Source of the DNA: Capillidium heterosporum
Taxonomy: Eukaryota > Entomophthoromycota > Entomophthoromycetes > Entomophthorales > Capillidiaceae
Length of the DNA stretch: 64,000 bases
Assembly: GCA_016630905.1 (NCBI GenBank)
Contig: WBMQ01000005.1
Location: forward strand, 1,178,001-1,242,000
Direction of reading: 5' to 3'
Shown here: positions 22,306-35,037 of the stretch, in pieces
How the letters are laid out: every line of letters starts with the position of its first letter
Position numbering within the stretch: position 1 is the stretch's first letter
The notes under the pieces: model-generated
What the model was told of the DNA's origin: nothing
The model's database searches: none
The model's input: the letters and a program-made list of their open reading frames with translations, nothing else
Position numbers and translations under genes: made by a program

Positions 22306-24019
22306 ATGAAGTTAGCAAGCGTCTTATCAAGTTTAGTATTATTAGCATCCTATGCATCCGGCTCAGAAGCTGAAGCACCAAAATTGAAAATTTTGGTCAA
22401 TTCCAATATCGGCCGGTCTCACATTAAACCCATATTCGAAGTCTGCAAGATCTTACGGGATCGTGGCCATGACATCAAGTACGCAGCCAATGATGACAAC
22501 AAGAGGTACTCTGATGAGTACAATTACAACTTCGTAAGCCTAGGTAAAGGCGACGGATTTGAGGAGCGATCCAGGGAGTTATTCAGCCTTTACCTCAGCA
22601 AGAAGGAAAAGATCGACTTTTTGCCCATAGTAGGCGAGTTCTTCAGCACCACCATGGCCAGCATCTACGAAGCTACATTCCAACCGCTCAAGAAAGTAGC
22701 TGAGGAGTACAAACCCGATCTCATTATATGCGATTTCTTTGCCCCGGCCTGCCGTGATGTAGCCGAAGCTTTACACATCCCGTTTATAATCGGATTCCAA
22801 ACTGTCGATGGGTTTGGTATCGTATCCTCCTCCACTAACACCGGTTCTATGGATTACCAACCAATTACAACCAACGAATTGACCTTTTTTGAAAGGCTTA
22901 ACGACAAATTCTTCCAACCTATGCGCGCCATATACCACTTCTCACCACTTATTAAGAACCTCAACAAGTTACGTAAAAAGTATGGTGTCCCCACCTCGCA
23001 CATGCCATTCGGAAGGTTCGATAACGCTTATGGCCTCGCCAACACCTTCATAGGTTTCGAAGCGGCCAATGCCATCCCACCCAACATGAATATTGTCGGT
23101 CCTATCCTGTCTGACGAGCATACTCTACTTTCTGACTCTTTGAAAAAGTTCTTTGACAGCAAAAAGCGCATTCTTTTCATTGCCTTCGGATCCAACGTCC
23201 CCCTCCAGGATTTCGATGTAGAAAATCTTCTGAAAGCATCCATCTTAGCTTTGGAAAACGGAGTTATCGATGGTATGGCTTGGGGATTAGGTAAAACCCT
23301 AGTGTCCAACTTCCCCAAGACGGTTACTCTCAATGGTAAGACGATCCAGGTATCCGATTTGATTCGAAGGCCAGCACGACAAAATTAGGATTCTCAAATG
23401 GGCCCCTCAGGTCGATATCCTCAAGCATCCCAACACCAAAGTCTTTATCTCGCATGGCGGTTTAGAATCTACCTTTGAAGCCATCACTTCAGGAACTCCC
23501 ATAGTCAGTATCCCTGTCTTTGGTGACCAACCTAGAAATGCCAAGAAGATTGAGAACATGGGTATTGGCAAGTACATCAATCGCATTAATACTACCCCAC
23601 AGGATACTTTTGAGGCCATCAAATTCGTCATTGAGGATCCTGAAGACACGATTAAGGATAACGTCGAGAAGTACAAGTTGTTGAGCTTACACAATTCTAA
23701 GCGCAAGTTCAAGGCCGCTGAAGATGTTGAAGATTTCGTAGCTCTTTCCAAGCAGTGTAGAAAGTTCGAGCCTTTCGTCCCTGGGCAAACTCCTTGCGAA
23801 GTTAAACATCTCATCCCAGTTTCTACTGAGATGAACCCAATCACCGCCAACAATTTAGATCTATATCTCTTCGTCCTAAGTGCTTTTATTGTAGTTGTTT
23901 TGGGATTAAGCTATTTGGGATACGTTATGGTATCGTTCGCTTTGAAGGTTTGGTTTGTTCAAAGCAAGGTGGCCAGCAAAGCTAAAAGCTCGAGTAAGCT
24001 TCTTTGGGACTGCTCTTAG
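22306..24019 (+). CDS. ER-type UDP-glycosyltransferase C, one frame break
   Basis: 570 residues after ignoring one extra base (C at 23365). The start is at MKLASVLSSLVLLASYASG, which gives a good signal peptide; an ORF extension of 18 codons upstream lacks an ATG-like context and overlaps the TATA element. Same domain plan as copies A and B, with UGT signature FISHGGLESTFEAITSGTP and FGDQPRNAKK and C-terminal span YLFVLSAFIVVVLGLSYLGY. It is diverged from A/B along its whole length, so it gives an independent alignment for their break. Its own break is at a different place, between SDLI and EGQHDKIRILKW. Confidence 0.85.
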
Positions 24020-24776
24020 ATTTATGTTCGTTGTTTATACTTTATAAATAATATTATTATGTACTTGGGAGAATTTTTTATATTTACTTTTATGGTTTAG
24101 AATATGATTGAAAGCTTTATATTAGCTAATTTACGAAGATGCACCCAATTATATGTATAATATGCTACTAATTTCATAGTTAACAAATGTATTGAGTTTA
24201 CATTAGTTTCGCTAGTAGCTTTAGCAGCATTAACTGCAACTGTTTATATAACCTAGATTCAGTATAAAGATTTACATGATGACTTACAAGAATTTATATT
24301 TTTAAATCGAGAGCTATTGCATACCAAACCTTTAACTCAGTTACCGCTATACAAATATTTACAACGTATTCAAAACTAAGAATTCACTCCACCTCAAGAA
24401 CTAAACTTTAGATAATATATATATTGCTTTTAGCCCTACAATAGATTCTTGCAGAGTACTTGTTATACAAATAGAGATCATATCATAAGTTATTAGAATA
24501 TATCATCAAAATAATAGAAACAGAGTTATAAAAATAATAGCTGAACTATATCGAATAATCTTTATCCAAAGTTCTTGAAGAAAAGGCACACTGGATATTT
24601 AATAGCATGGGAAATAGATAGTATATAGCATTCATAATTTTTGGAGAAATGGCCTAGGAGACCTGCACTCGTAACTTTTGAAGGGATGGCGTAGGGAATA
24701 GGCGGTACATAGACCCATGAATCTTGAAAAGATGAGAAATGGAGACGGAAGGAGTAGAATTCTCAGAAAAGAGCAC
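24020..24776. other. Intergenic, AT-rich
   Basis: Spacer between the convergent glycosyltransferase C and BRF1. No gene seen. Confidence 0.5.
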
Positions 24777-26626
24777 TTAGAAGATTTTGTCGAGTTTTGC
24801 CGAGTTCTTGGCAGCTAGCGATTTAGAGAATCGGTCCTTTTCGCTTTCGTCGTTGACTAGTATCTCTCGAATGACATCATAGTTGATCTTCTTACTAAGA
24901 CGCTTCATGGCTGGTTGGTTGGAGAGAAGATTGTTGAACGCCTCCAAAGGGGTACGGCCGGAGAGATCCTGTTGGACTTTGCGCTAAATAGTCGTTTTAA
25001 TAAAATGCTGGATAATCAAATAGGTAGGGTAAACTGAGTTAAAAAGAATTGAACTTACTTTGGAACGTCTGCGAGTCGTAGTCTGATCTAAACCCATACG
25101 GATACGCTCTGCTTTAGCTAAAGATATCGTTAGTAAGTGAAAGTTACTTAAAGTACCTTCTTGCAGCATCATGTATTCGCCATTTTCATCCATCCACTTC
25201 TTCTCCTTGTCTTCAAATTCCTCCTGGGTCAGGAATATATTTTTGATCTCATCGTCGTCATCGAGGTCGGATAGCGAGTCTTCTTCGAGAGCTTCAAAAA
25301 ATTAAGTACATGCAATGTAAATTCAACTTACGTGCAATGGCATCTTTAGCACCCTCAACGGGGAACTCCTTCAGGCATTCGATGACGTCGTTGGCGACGT
25401 TCCGAGCTCGTTCAAAATCTTCAGCTTCTTTCTCTTGAGCATCTTGACCGGGTTTCTCGATATGAGCAAGGAATTCTTCAGGCTCCTGGGCGTCAATGGA
25501 CTTTGTAAACGAGGGTGGGTCGCATGTTTCATCTAATTTGATGTTACTGAATTCTTCCACGGTAAGCCTGCCCGATGGGGTCTCTGAAAATTCGAACAAA
25601 CTGGAAATTTAGCAGGCAATTTAGTGTTAGAGTTACCGTTTAAGAATCGTATCTTCAGACATCTTGACTACGCGAATAAGATCCTTGGAAGTACAATTAA
25701 ATCCTTTGGTACGTGCAGCTAAAAGGACACCTGAAAAACATTTATTAGTGCACAAAATGAATATAGACTTACATGCACCGCAAACTCCAGCTGGACGTCT
25801 GCCCCTTAAAATCCAATCTTGTTCCATACGTCGAAGATACGCCAGGGCAGCTTCAATTATGTCCTTGGTCTTCTCACCAAAGTTTAAAAGGGATGCAAAC
25901 CTCGATACATAGAGACTAGGGTCGATAGGGGGTATATCAACTAGGGTAAGTTTTTGACAGAATGCAAGGAAGCATGCTCCCAGCGTAAAAACATTTTCCT
26001 AAACAGCTATTAATATAAAGTAGGAGACAAAAAAGTACGCTAATCGTCTCTGCAAAGTTAATCAACATGAGGGCGGATTTCTCATTACGGCAGGCGATGT
26101 AGAGGCAAGTTGCCATAGTAATAGAAATTTTTCGTCCTCGCGTATAATGGACATTTAATGCAAGCTTGAAGACACGCATCGCTTTATCAACGTATGAAGG
26201 TGGGAGGTGTAGTTGAGATGCAATACCTTGGGCAACACGTTCGGCTAAAAATAAAATTTTAGTATTAGATATACAATTTGATCAAAAATTAATCTTACCA
26301 TTTTCAAATGTATAGAAACTTGACTCAGCGACCACCTTGTTCCCGTGTACAGTACCGAAGCCGACACCAGCTATATAATTATAAATAAAAATTAAACTTG
26401 AAAATTTACTTCTATTAGCACCGACATGCTGACCATGGGCCATAGCGGCACCCGTACTAGATTGACCAAACTCGATATCGGAAACTAAGTTGATTTGGTC
26501 AAAGACCTAGCAATAAATTAATATTATCCTAAAACTAAAAATTACAATTCCGCACCCCTTGCACGATGTGGTACCTCCCTTTTCATCAAAATCTTGTCTA
26601 TCGTTACCACAGTTCTTACAGTTCAT
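24777..26626 (-). CDS. BRF1: TFIIIB subunit BRF1
   Basis: At least eight short exons. The first encodes a zinc ribbon, MNCKNCGND and TSCKGCGI, followed by VFDQINLVSDIEFGQ. Two cyclin-fold TFIIB repeats come next (CLYIACRNEKSALMLINFAE; RRPAGVCGA and VLLAARTKGFNCTSKDLIRVVKMSEDTI), then PSGRLTVEEF and CDPPSF. The C-terminal BRF1-specific block (FLTQEEFEDKEKKWMDENGE and a basic tail ending KNSAKLDKIF) binds TBP. BRF1 recruits RNA polymerase III to tRNA and 5S genes in the nucleus. Every junction I traced keeps the frame, so this gene is a useful unbroken control for the frame-break analysis. Confidence 0.93.
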
Positions 26627-27149
26627 ATTTCTTGTTGATGGTGAAAGATACAAGACCTTCAGGAATGGCTCACTTCAAACTGCAGCAAACAATACATGGG
26701 GCTTTGAATATAAACCAGTTTTGTAATTCTTTAAAGATACTCTATTGGCTACTTTTACTGGGCCTTACCTTATAAACAACTTCCTCCGTTTTTAATATAA
26801 TGAAAGTTCAGTAAATTTTACTATTGAAAACCATTGCAATATTTAAAAACAGATAAGACTAATTCAAACTTATGCTCATAAAGACTGCAAGTGAAGAATA
26901 CGAATTTTGCCTGGCTACTGATATATAGCATTTCTAATATAAAGCTCCGAGCTAATAAAATATAAATTTAATATATATATGTATATTTCCAGTCCTGCTA
27001 TCAGCACAATATTTCTGTAGAATATAGAATGTAACATCAATCGTAGGATTCTTTATAAAATTTAAGGGATTTGGCCAACCATCTTAAAATTATAAACATT
27101 AGTATCTAATCTCTGAAATTTAATGACAATTTTTATTTCTATTGCATTA

Positions 27150-29000
27150 CAATATATTAAATTTATTATTTAAAACATCCAAACTACTGCTGGGCATCCT
27201 ATCCAAAATTTTATTGACATTCCTAGAACTGTTGCCACTGGTTATAAGCTCGGGTTAGAGCTATCACATCTTTAAGTTAGCTTTCCTATTTGAAATGAAA
27301 CTGTCATTAGAGTTAAGCAAAGCATCTAAAACAGTCAAAGTAGCAGCTATACTAGCCGAATCTTCAGCTTACTTAACCCAAAGTTTTTCAATATGGTTTC
27401 TACTTGCACTTCTAGGAATTACTGATAGCTTTAGGATGTGGGGAGCTAGAATTTAAGGTTGAAGAGGCAGTAGCAGTACTCCAAAGCCGAGAGATGGATA
27501 GTTTTAGATTTGCAATTGTGGCGTTCACTTTGAATTTGGGTGCTTCCCTATATGACTGTGAACTGATTGAATGATCACTTTCAAAACGGATGGGAGAGTT
27601 GATAGAATTTGTACTAAACTATTCAAACAACAAGGTAATAGGGACATTTTTCGCTAGAGATAGATGATTATACTTTGGAAGTATAAGTGTTTAACTAATA
27701 TTTGAATAAACAGCTACCTTTGTTGAGCTGTAACTGGATTTAGGTTCCATTTCCAAAGTTAATGCTGGAGTCGGTACTTACTTACTAGCTATCTATAGGC
27801 TTTTTGTTGGAACTAACGATGCCAATTACGGCTTAATTAGACAAAGGTTTTGTAGAAGCAATTTCATCCTGGGAGTTAAGTGCTTCTTATTTGATGTCTT
27901 CATCTGACGCATCTACAGGTGCTTCCTCACTTTTATTTGGCTGTAGGCTTACTTGGTTATTATCTCCCAGGTTCTCAACTTTAGCTAGGCTTCCTTACCC
28001 TCACCTGCAGAAATAGCCCTATCAATAATAGACTCACTTTTGGAGCTAGTTGCATCTGGAGTTGGAACATAGTTTTCAGAAGATTACTTAGGTGAATCTG
28101 GCTCAACTTCTGATTTAGAAATCTCGGACTTGATGATGTCGTTATTAAGTTCTACTTCAGTTGATGTGTCGATTTGAGCGAACTGCTTCATTACGCCCAT
28201 CTCTGCACTAACTTTTACAAAAAATAGGCTTGGTTTCTTGGAATCGATTATTGAGAACAGGTTTAAGATTTTTTCAAACTTGCTCAAGTATTTGACATCA
28301 CTAGAGTTGTTGAAGTAAACTAGCTGAACTTTGAACAGGTTGGGTTCAATTATACAATCATGCACTGAGTGCTTGAGGTAGCTTTTCTATTTGTAACTTT
28401 ATTTGTTGAGGTGAAGGCTGTATTATCGCTGTGTACTCCGAGGTGAGTAATTTAGATCGAGTTAGCAGATGGTGGATAGCTTTGAAGAAAAAAGGTTTCC
28501 TTAAATTGGTCAAGTATATTTCACCAAAGCTAGAACATCTGTGGACTTGAAGTTGTAATTTCTTTGATGAATTGGAACGTTGCTTAGCTGTATTCTCAGT
28601 AAGGAGGGTGAGATTTACAACCAGTACTTTAGGAACTAGTTGGGCTTGAATTTTGAAAGTATCTTTGGAAGCTTTCTCGAATATGCTGCTATTGATAAAA
28701 CCTATTACTACCCCTTTGTGCTCTGGTTAAGAACGAATCTAACTAAATTCATGCCTGTAGAACTTGTCGACTTCTTCAAAAGCTGATTCCTTGGACAGGT
28801 TCAAACCTTTAAAGTTGGGGTAAATTAGAAATGGTGCTCCATGCTTAAAATAATCCCTCAGTTCATCCGACTGGTAACTTTCTAGGTGGCTGAATATTGG
28901 CAACCATGCTTCTGTTGAGTTGGAGGTGTTTGTACACATGTTTCTCTTGGAAAATAGCTTGCTCTGCAAAACAAAGTTTAATTTTGTTATCAAGCAAATT
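27150..29000 (-). pseudogene. Decayed serine-rich protein gene, unknown family
   Basis: The minus strand holds long protein-like stretches interrupted by stops and frame changes. Segment 28993-28739 is open (TEAWLPIFSHLESYQSDELR), followed by TAG and TAA and then more than 110 open codons in the same frame to about 28370 (GVVIGFINSSIFEKASKDTF). A frame change leads to 28365-28084 (NSSDVKYLSKFEKILNLF). Down to about 27150 a Ser/Asn/acidic tail continues through several in-frame TAA/TAG codons (SEEAPVDASDEDIK, ALNSQDEIASTKPLSN, NKILDRMPSSSLDVLNK). Unlike the frame breaks in other genes, many interruptions here are in-frame stops. I do not recognise the family. An intron-rich real gene cannot be excluded. 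Confidence 0.5.
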
Positions 29001-29650
29001 CAATAACCTTACCAATTTTCCCTGCCCCAATTTAAAGCAACAGCTTTTTAGATATTACATTATTAAAACTGTAGCTATATATCGGAACAAGAGGTGCAAG
29101 GCTTATTTAGCAGCTATCCTTTGAATAATGAAAGATAAAGTTGAGATATAAAATACTATATATTTTAATCGCACACATTCATACTTGTTTACTGCATATT
29201 TAATTTAAACTTGCTATTTTCATTATATTTCAGACCTATTAACTATATATACTAACCCCACTTACGTTTGCACACTATAAGGAAATGTATAATTTTACCA
29301 TTCACTCATATTTAAAAAACTAAAACCTATTATATTATTTTGATGACTTTAGACCAAGCTTACAATCGAAACAATATTTTTATGCAGCATATCAACATCT
29401 ACTATATCTACATGTACTTATTGTAGTAACTCCATCCAACGCTCAAATACTTAGCTATGTATATATTTTTCCTATCAACTTCAACTCTCATTTCAAAACC
29501 TACAATCTAATTTAAGCCCATCCTATTGGTTCCCTAAGCTCCAAATTATTTCCAAGATGACGTTGGTCGTCCAAGTCCAACTAAACTTGTAATTCCAAAA
29601 AAATTGTAGACAACTTGAACATCTAATCAACTTTCATCACCAATCTAAAC
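29001..29650. other. Intergenic, AT-rich
   Basis: Upstream region shared by the decayed gene (minus) and the proteasome gene (plus). No gene seen. Confidence 0.45.
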
Positions 29651-30678
29651 ATGTCGCGACGCTACGATTCAAGAACAACTATATTTTCCCCTGAAGGTAA
29701 CCATCTATCTTCAAATTGTTATTTAGAATACCTTGAATTAATTGAAAAATTTGTTGTGCATTTTAGGCCGCCTTTTTCAAGTCGAATATGCAATGGAGGC
29801 CATCTCTCATGCCGGTACGGCTTTAGGGATCTTAACTTCAGAAGGTATAGTTATTGCCGCTGAGAAGAAGGTTACCTCTCCACTTTTGGAGGCTGACCGG
29901 GCAACTGAGAAGCTTTATGTCCTCAATGAGTAATTTATTTTTTATACTTTTAGTTTCTATTTAACTAAAAGCAATCTTTTTATGTAGCAACGTTATCTGC
30001 GGTGTAGCTGGTTTAACTTCTGATGCCAACATCCTAGTCAACTCGGCTAGACAGTTTGCCCAATCCTACCTATTTACCTACGGAACCGAGATCCCCATTG
30101 AAAATTTGGTCAAGCGTATATCCGATTCCAAGCAAGCTTATACTCAGTACGGTGGTAAGTATATTTTTACAGCTAAATTTCTATTTTCTTTTGAGTTTTA
30201 AGTTAAAGTATCTATTTGTCGCTAGGCCTACGTCCCTTTGGCGTATCTATTTTATATGCTGGCTACGACAGCCACCACGGCTTCCAATTGTACCATTCCG
30301 ACCCCTCCGGTAACTACGGTGGTTGGAAAGCTACCTGTGTCGGCGCTAGTAACGCTTCAGCTCAATCGATTCTCAAGCAAGAATATACCGATGATCTGTC
30401 TCTAGATGGAGCTTTGGATTTAGCCATCAAAGTTTTGAGCAAGACGATGGATACCGCCAATCTTTCCTCAGATACACGTAAGCTGTTTTTGATTTTATAA
30501 GTTTTTGTCAACCAATTGATATTTTTGTGCTAAACTAACTGATATATTTGTAGTTGAATTTGCAACTATAAAGCTAGTTGATGGAAAGCCTGTACATCGC
30601 TTGTTCTCGCCTGCTGAGGCCAAGGCCCTTTTAGAAGAGCACAAGGCTGCCGTTGAGACTGCTAAAATTGAAGCTTAA
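29651..30678 (+). CDS. PRE9: 20S proteasome subunit alpha-3 (PRE9/PSMA4)
   Basis: Five exons (29651-29696, 29767-29929, 29988-30154, 30226-30477, 30554-30678) give 250 residues, the usual length. The N-terminus [17 protein letters not shown] followed by [20 protein letters not shown] is the alpha-subunit signature of subunit alpha-3. [13 protein letters not shown] and [14 protein letters not shown] are also diagnostic. The subunit forms part of the outer ring that gates entry to the proteolytic chamber. All splice junctions keep the frame. Confidence 0.96.
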
Positions 30679-32808
30679 TACAAGTGTTCATTAGTTTAGC
30701 GATTTGGACGACTGGTATAAATTGTTAAAATTTTCAGATCATTTATATCCACTTAATGTTTTATAGTATTGTAAACCTATATGAATTTACTTGAATTATT
30801 TTTATAGCAACTGTATCTTCAATCATTTCAATGAATATAATTATTACTAGGTAACACGTAAGTTATATTTTGCAAGCAATTGCTGGTTAATGCTATTATC
30901 TGCGTCTAAAGTAGACTTACAACTTAGCTTGAAAGCAATACATCTAGATTATAAAATTAGTCCAGCTTGAGGTGGTATCAAATACCAAGTCCGTTAGTTA
31001 TAGTGGTACAACAATAAAGGATACATCTTGCCAATAGCTAATTTACAATTTCTTACTTTGGTAATAAGGTATTGTATAAATGTACATGTAAAGGAGCATT
31101 ATAAGTTGAAGTAAGCATTTACTTTGGTTATAATACAATGGAATAAAGTTTACTATTAACTTGGACTGCAATATCTGAAAAACCCAAGGAAATATATTAC
31201 TCTACGCCTTCTCTTCGTCAATATAATAAACATATATGTGCTGTATTTTTAATTTATACTAATATATATCTCTTTTTGAGCCACCAAGCATTGTAAATAC
31301 TCGAATTAAATAAGCGATGTATTCACTTTCTCCTTTCTGTTTTGCTTGTAGCTACATCTTTATAATTTTGTAAAGTCAAGGTTATGAGTAAAGCAGGTTA
31401 GAAGAAATACATTTCAGTGAAGATTACCTATTTAAATAACCTCAACAAGGCTATATTCGAATTGTATTTCATCTTTTATTAGATACGATCTAAATCTATA
31501 TACTTTCCTTGTTCCGATTCAAAGAATTAATCCAATTTGTTTAAACCAAAAAAAACCGGCATATAAAATAAAACATAGCCTATATCCTTCAAAATCGACG
31601 ATGTATCTTGATTTTAGTGTTTGTAAGTTCTACCGGATATGTATAGTTTTGGGAATGAAGGTAAATATCGTACTGTTTATAAACCTAAAAGCTAAACATT
31701 ATTTAATTCAGATAGAGTTTACAATCCTCAACAGATATGAAAAGTAATTCCAACTTCGATTACAAAGTTCTCTGCAAAATTTTTATTATAGCAAACATAT
31801 AAAGGAGGATGCAAATTTCACTTATTTCCTATTCGATAAAACCAATACCTTTGTAAAATAATATGAGTTTGTTCTAGTAAACCATTATAAACCACTACAA
31901 GTATTGACTTTTGTCAAAATAACCTACACAACAAACTTTTAAATTTATATAATCCAATTTACCAAATTTTCAACTATATTTAAGATCAAGTTATTCAATG
32001 TAAAGATAGTGTCATCATGCAGCTTTTGTCCCCTACAACATCTCAAAATAGATACTAAATCAAGTTGGAATAGTTCACTATATATTGGAGGGTTTCTTAA
32101 ACGGAGTTTCAACATGATGAACCTGAAGTATACAGGGGCTAAGAAACCTTGTTTATAAACACGATCACAATACTTTAAGGTAGTTGAAGATCGATTTGGA
32201 TCTGGGATAATTGTATCTAAAACTACCGATCGATGTCTACAAGGATCGTATTATTTTAAAATTTGGTTGGGTAGGCAGGAGATGTCTTATCCTTTACTTT
32301 ATATACGTATGCTAAGTGTTAATTAGTATACCAATATCTATAACTTTAAAAGTATGCTTCATAGGGCAGCTTTCATTTCAATCACAATAAGGAAATTGAT
32401 GAATAGTAAAGCAACCTAAAGTTGCTTTATCAACACCTACCTTATACAACTAATGTTATTACGATCGTAAAAATAACGCTGCCAATCTATGATCCCAACA
32501 ACTTTCCATTTATTTAACTTAAAAAGGAGTAGCCCCCCTAAATAGTTGTAAACTAGCCATAGTTGTCACTTAAGTTTCTACGATTCAAATAATAGTTGTG
32601 GGTAGTTTTGCGATCTTGGATTCTAAAATCCCAAATAACCCTGACCATCTCGATCTCTATTACTTAAAGTTGAGATTCGTCGATTCAAGATGAAAGTTGA
32701 AGTGGGGTGGTTATAAAACTTAAACGAATCAACTGCAGCATCTTATGTGCCTACAAGTATAAATAGGTTGATGTGGACATAAGAAGTAGCTTACAACTTT
32801 TGCTAACA
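30679..32808. other. Intergenic, AT-rich
   Basis: 2.1 kb with no coding frame, RNA gene or repeat that I can support. The last 300 bp are probably the promoter of FAR1 protein 1. Confidence 0.5.
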
Positions 32809-33444
32809 ATGGAAAACTTCAGCATCATCTTCAACAAGCAATTTAACACTTCCCAAGAAGCGGTAGACTACTGCCAATATCTCTCCCATAGATGTGGGTT
32901 TAGCGTACGCATTCGAACTTCCAAATCAACTACCGTTTACCTAGTTTGTTCTCGGGAAGGTAATCAAGATACTTTAGACCTACATAAACCTTGCAAGAAA
33001 CGTAATAGATCCTCTGATCGATGTAGTTGCAACTGGAAAATTGTCTTGTATCGCAACTTCTCCAAACAGTTCAAGCAGTGGGAGTTTCGTACTGGCAAGA
33101 CGATGGTCCATAACCATGGTTTGTTTACGAGTGAAGAGTACGTACCTAGTCTCAGTACTAGAGGCTCAAGGAATTGCTATTTTAACTTTGATGAGTTAAG
33201 TAACCAAGAACCAACTGTAAAGCTACCACCAATTGATAGTTTGTTTTCGATTGCTACTGATTCGTTTACATCTTCATCCAAATACAATCAAACTTCAAAT
33301 ATGGCAAGTCCGAAACATAACAGTTACAACAGTTCAAGTTCTTCACCCAAGTTACAATCTTTTCATTTGGATTGTAAACTACCACCTTTAGCTTCGTTAT
33401 ACTTAACCCCTGATAATTTGTTTTCTCCTCCTAGGCTTCACTGA
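32809..33444 (+). CDS. FAR1-type zinc-finger DNA-binding protein 1
   Basis: 211 residues, single exon, start at the ATG MENFSIIF. Residues 1-110 form a FAR1/WRKY-GCM1-type DNA-binding domain: F-N-x-S-QEAVDYCQYLSHRCGFSVRI, VCSREG, KKRNRSSDRCSCNWKI, WEFRTGKTMVHNHGL. The C-C-H-x-H pattern (VC, RC/SC, HNH) fits the family zinc site. The C-terminal half is Ser/Asn/Pro-rich and disordered-looking, with a repeated PPLxSL motif. In this superfamily, domesticated Mutator-like transposase DNA-binding domains act as transcription factors; no transposase domain follows. Target genes cannot be read from the sequence. Paralog at 35038. Confidence 0.82.
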   Translation: MENFSIIFNKQFNTSQEAVDYCQYLSHRCGFSVRIRTSKSTTVYLVCSREGNQDTLDLHKPCKKRNRSSDRCSCNWKIVLYRNFSKQFKQWEFRTGKTMVHNHGLFTSEEYVPSLSTRGSRNCYFNFDELSNQEPTVKLPPIDSLFSIATDSFTSSSKYNQTSNMASPKHNSYNSSSSSPKLQSFHLDCKLPPLASLYLTPDNLFSPPRLH

Positions 33445-35037
33445 TATATGAATACGCATCTAAAAATTAAATAAGTACTAATATTTGTTACATATATATC
33501 GCTTTGTTCTCACTATGTACAGTTTTAAAGCATATAAGAAAGCTTTATAGTAATTTGAACTACTTTTCGTCTCTTTTAGGTAGTCTGATTTCTTTAAACA
33601 AAACTATTGGAATTGGACCATCCAAATGGAACAAAAGTAATATTGGTATTTTATAGTATCTGGTTAAATTGAAATATCTGGACTTTCCATAATGTAAACC
33701 GTAATACTACGATGCAATTGAACCAATGCCAAGTTAAATATCAACCTGCTTTCCATGTAAATATATTGGATCGGAAGTTTGTATTGGATCCCTTTAAAAT
33801 TAATGAACCCTGAAGCAAGGATCTATTCTCTTATTACCTTTGATTGATCTATCGGATTTTTTATCTAAAAGTTTCAATTGTTTGATTTATTGATATAAGC
33901 TTTAAATATAGTCATATAGATTAACATCAAAGGATATATTATCAATATATATTAATTCCAAAGCTTAAACTTTATAACAGCCTTCTTGGGAAAAGGTGCT
34001 GCCAGCAAGTCATGCTTTTATATAAAAGGCATCATAAATGTCATTTAGAGTAAAAGATTCCTTTATATCCATCATTTAGTTATATAAAAGTTAATCTACG
34101 TGTTTCAATATATAACTTTTACATACGTTACCAACTTCCCAAACGATATATTGGCTTAACCCAATACTAACCTACACTTCCTCTGCAATTTCATTAAACA
34201 ACGAAATACCTCCATCCATTCTTTACTATACATGTCTATCCTACCAACCATCTGCTTCCAAAAATGGAAATTAGGTAATCGCCTAATTAGTTTAACCAAA
34301 GCTTCTTTGAGATCGAATTTATATTTGTGGCATTGCAAAGATCTGAGTTTTGAGAATCGACTTTTCAATTGATGAATGTGCTAGGATCGAAATTCCAATA
34401 TAAAAAGTTCGATTAAAGATTCAGCGATGCACTTGCTACCTCCGAATTTTTGATTTAGTTTATTTGACTCCTAACCGAATCGATCCAATTGTAACCAATG
34501 AAATGGTAATTTTGAGGAATTGTTTGGGACAAATCTAAAAATAAAATGGAGATGCCATAATTTTAGCGGTATATGAAGAAGTGGCAAGTTTAGAGCCAAT
34601 AGCTGAGCTTCGATTCATAGGGTATTTAGAAGATGAGGTAGAGGTTGAAAGTTGTAATAGTTTACAATTAATGGGTGTGATAAGTCAGTTTGGTAGGATA
34701 GCTGGTTGTCTAAACCTACTACTTTTGGACAATTAGGTAGTTGTAAGGAACAATATCTAATAGCTACCCAAGGATTCTCTTTCAGCCCATATCATTGGCT
34801 TCAGTAAAAGTAACGTCATCAAAGTTACGCAATGCAAAAATTTTCCGGTGGATGTGATCGATTCAAATTCTTATTTTTTTACGATCCAGCTGCAATCTTG
34901 CCCAAAATTTCAAGATAAAATAAATTTGACGACGTCCAAATCAAGAAACTTAACTAAGGATCCTATTCCCAAAAACTATATAAAGTTGTAAGTATACCAA
35001 TTCCCATCTAAAACTTACAAAATTACAAATTAACAAA
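33445..35037. other. Intergenic, AT-rich
   Basis: 1.6 kb between the two FAR1 genes. A 70-codon minus-strand frame (34156-34368) has no ATG start. A TATA-like CTATATAAAG near 34977 sits about 60 bp before the second FAR1 gene. Confidence 0.45.

Noticed and set aside
28715-28745. A 21-nt micro-intron (GTTAG...CCAG) that would remove the two stops in the decayed gene
   Set aside because: Half the size of any intron accepted here; other stops in the same gene cannot be removed in this way.
34156-34368. 70-codon minus-strand frame between the FAR1 genes
   Set aside because: Looks fairly protein-like but lacks an ATG and has a stop immediately upstream; no exon partner found.
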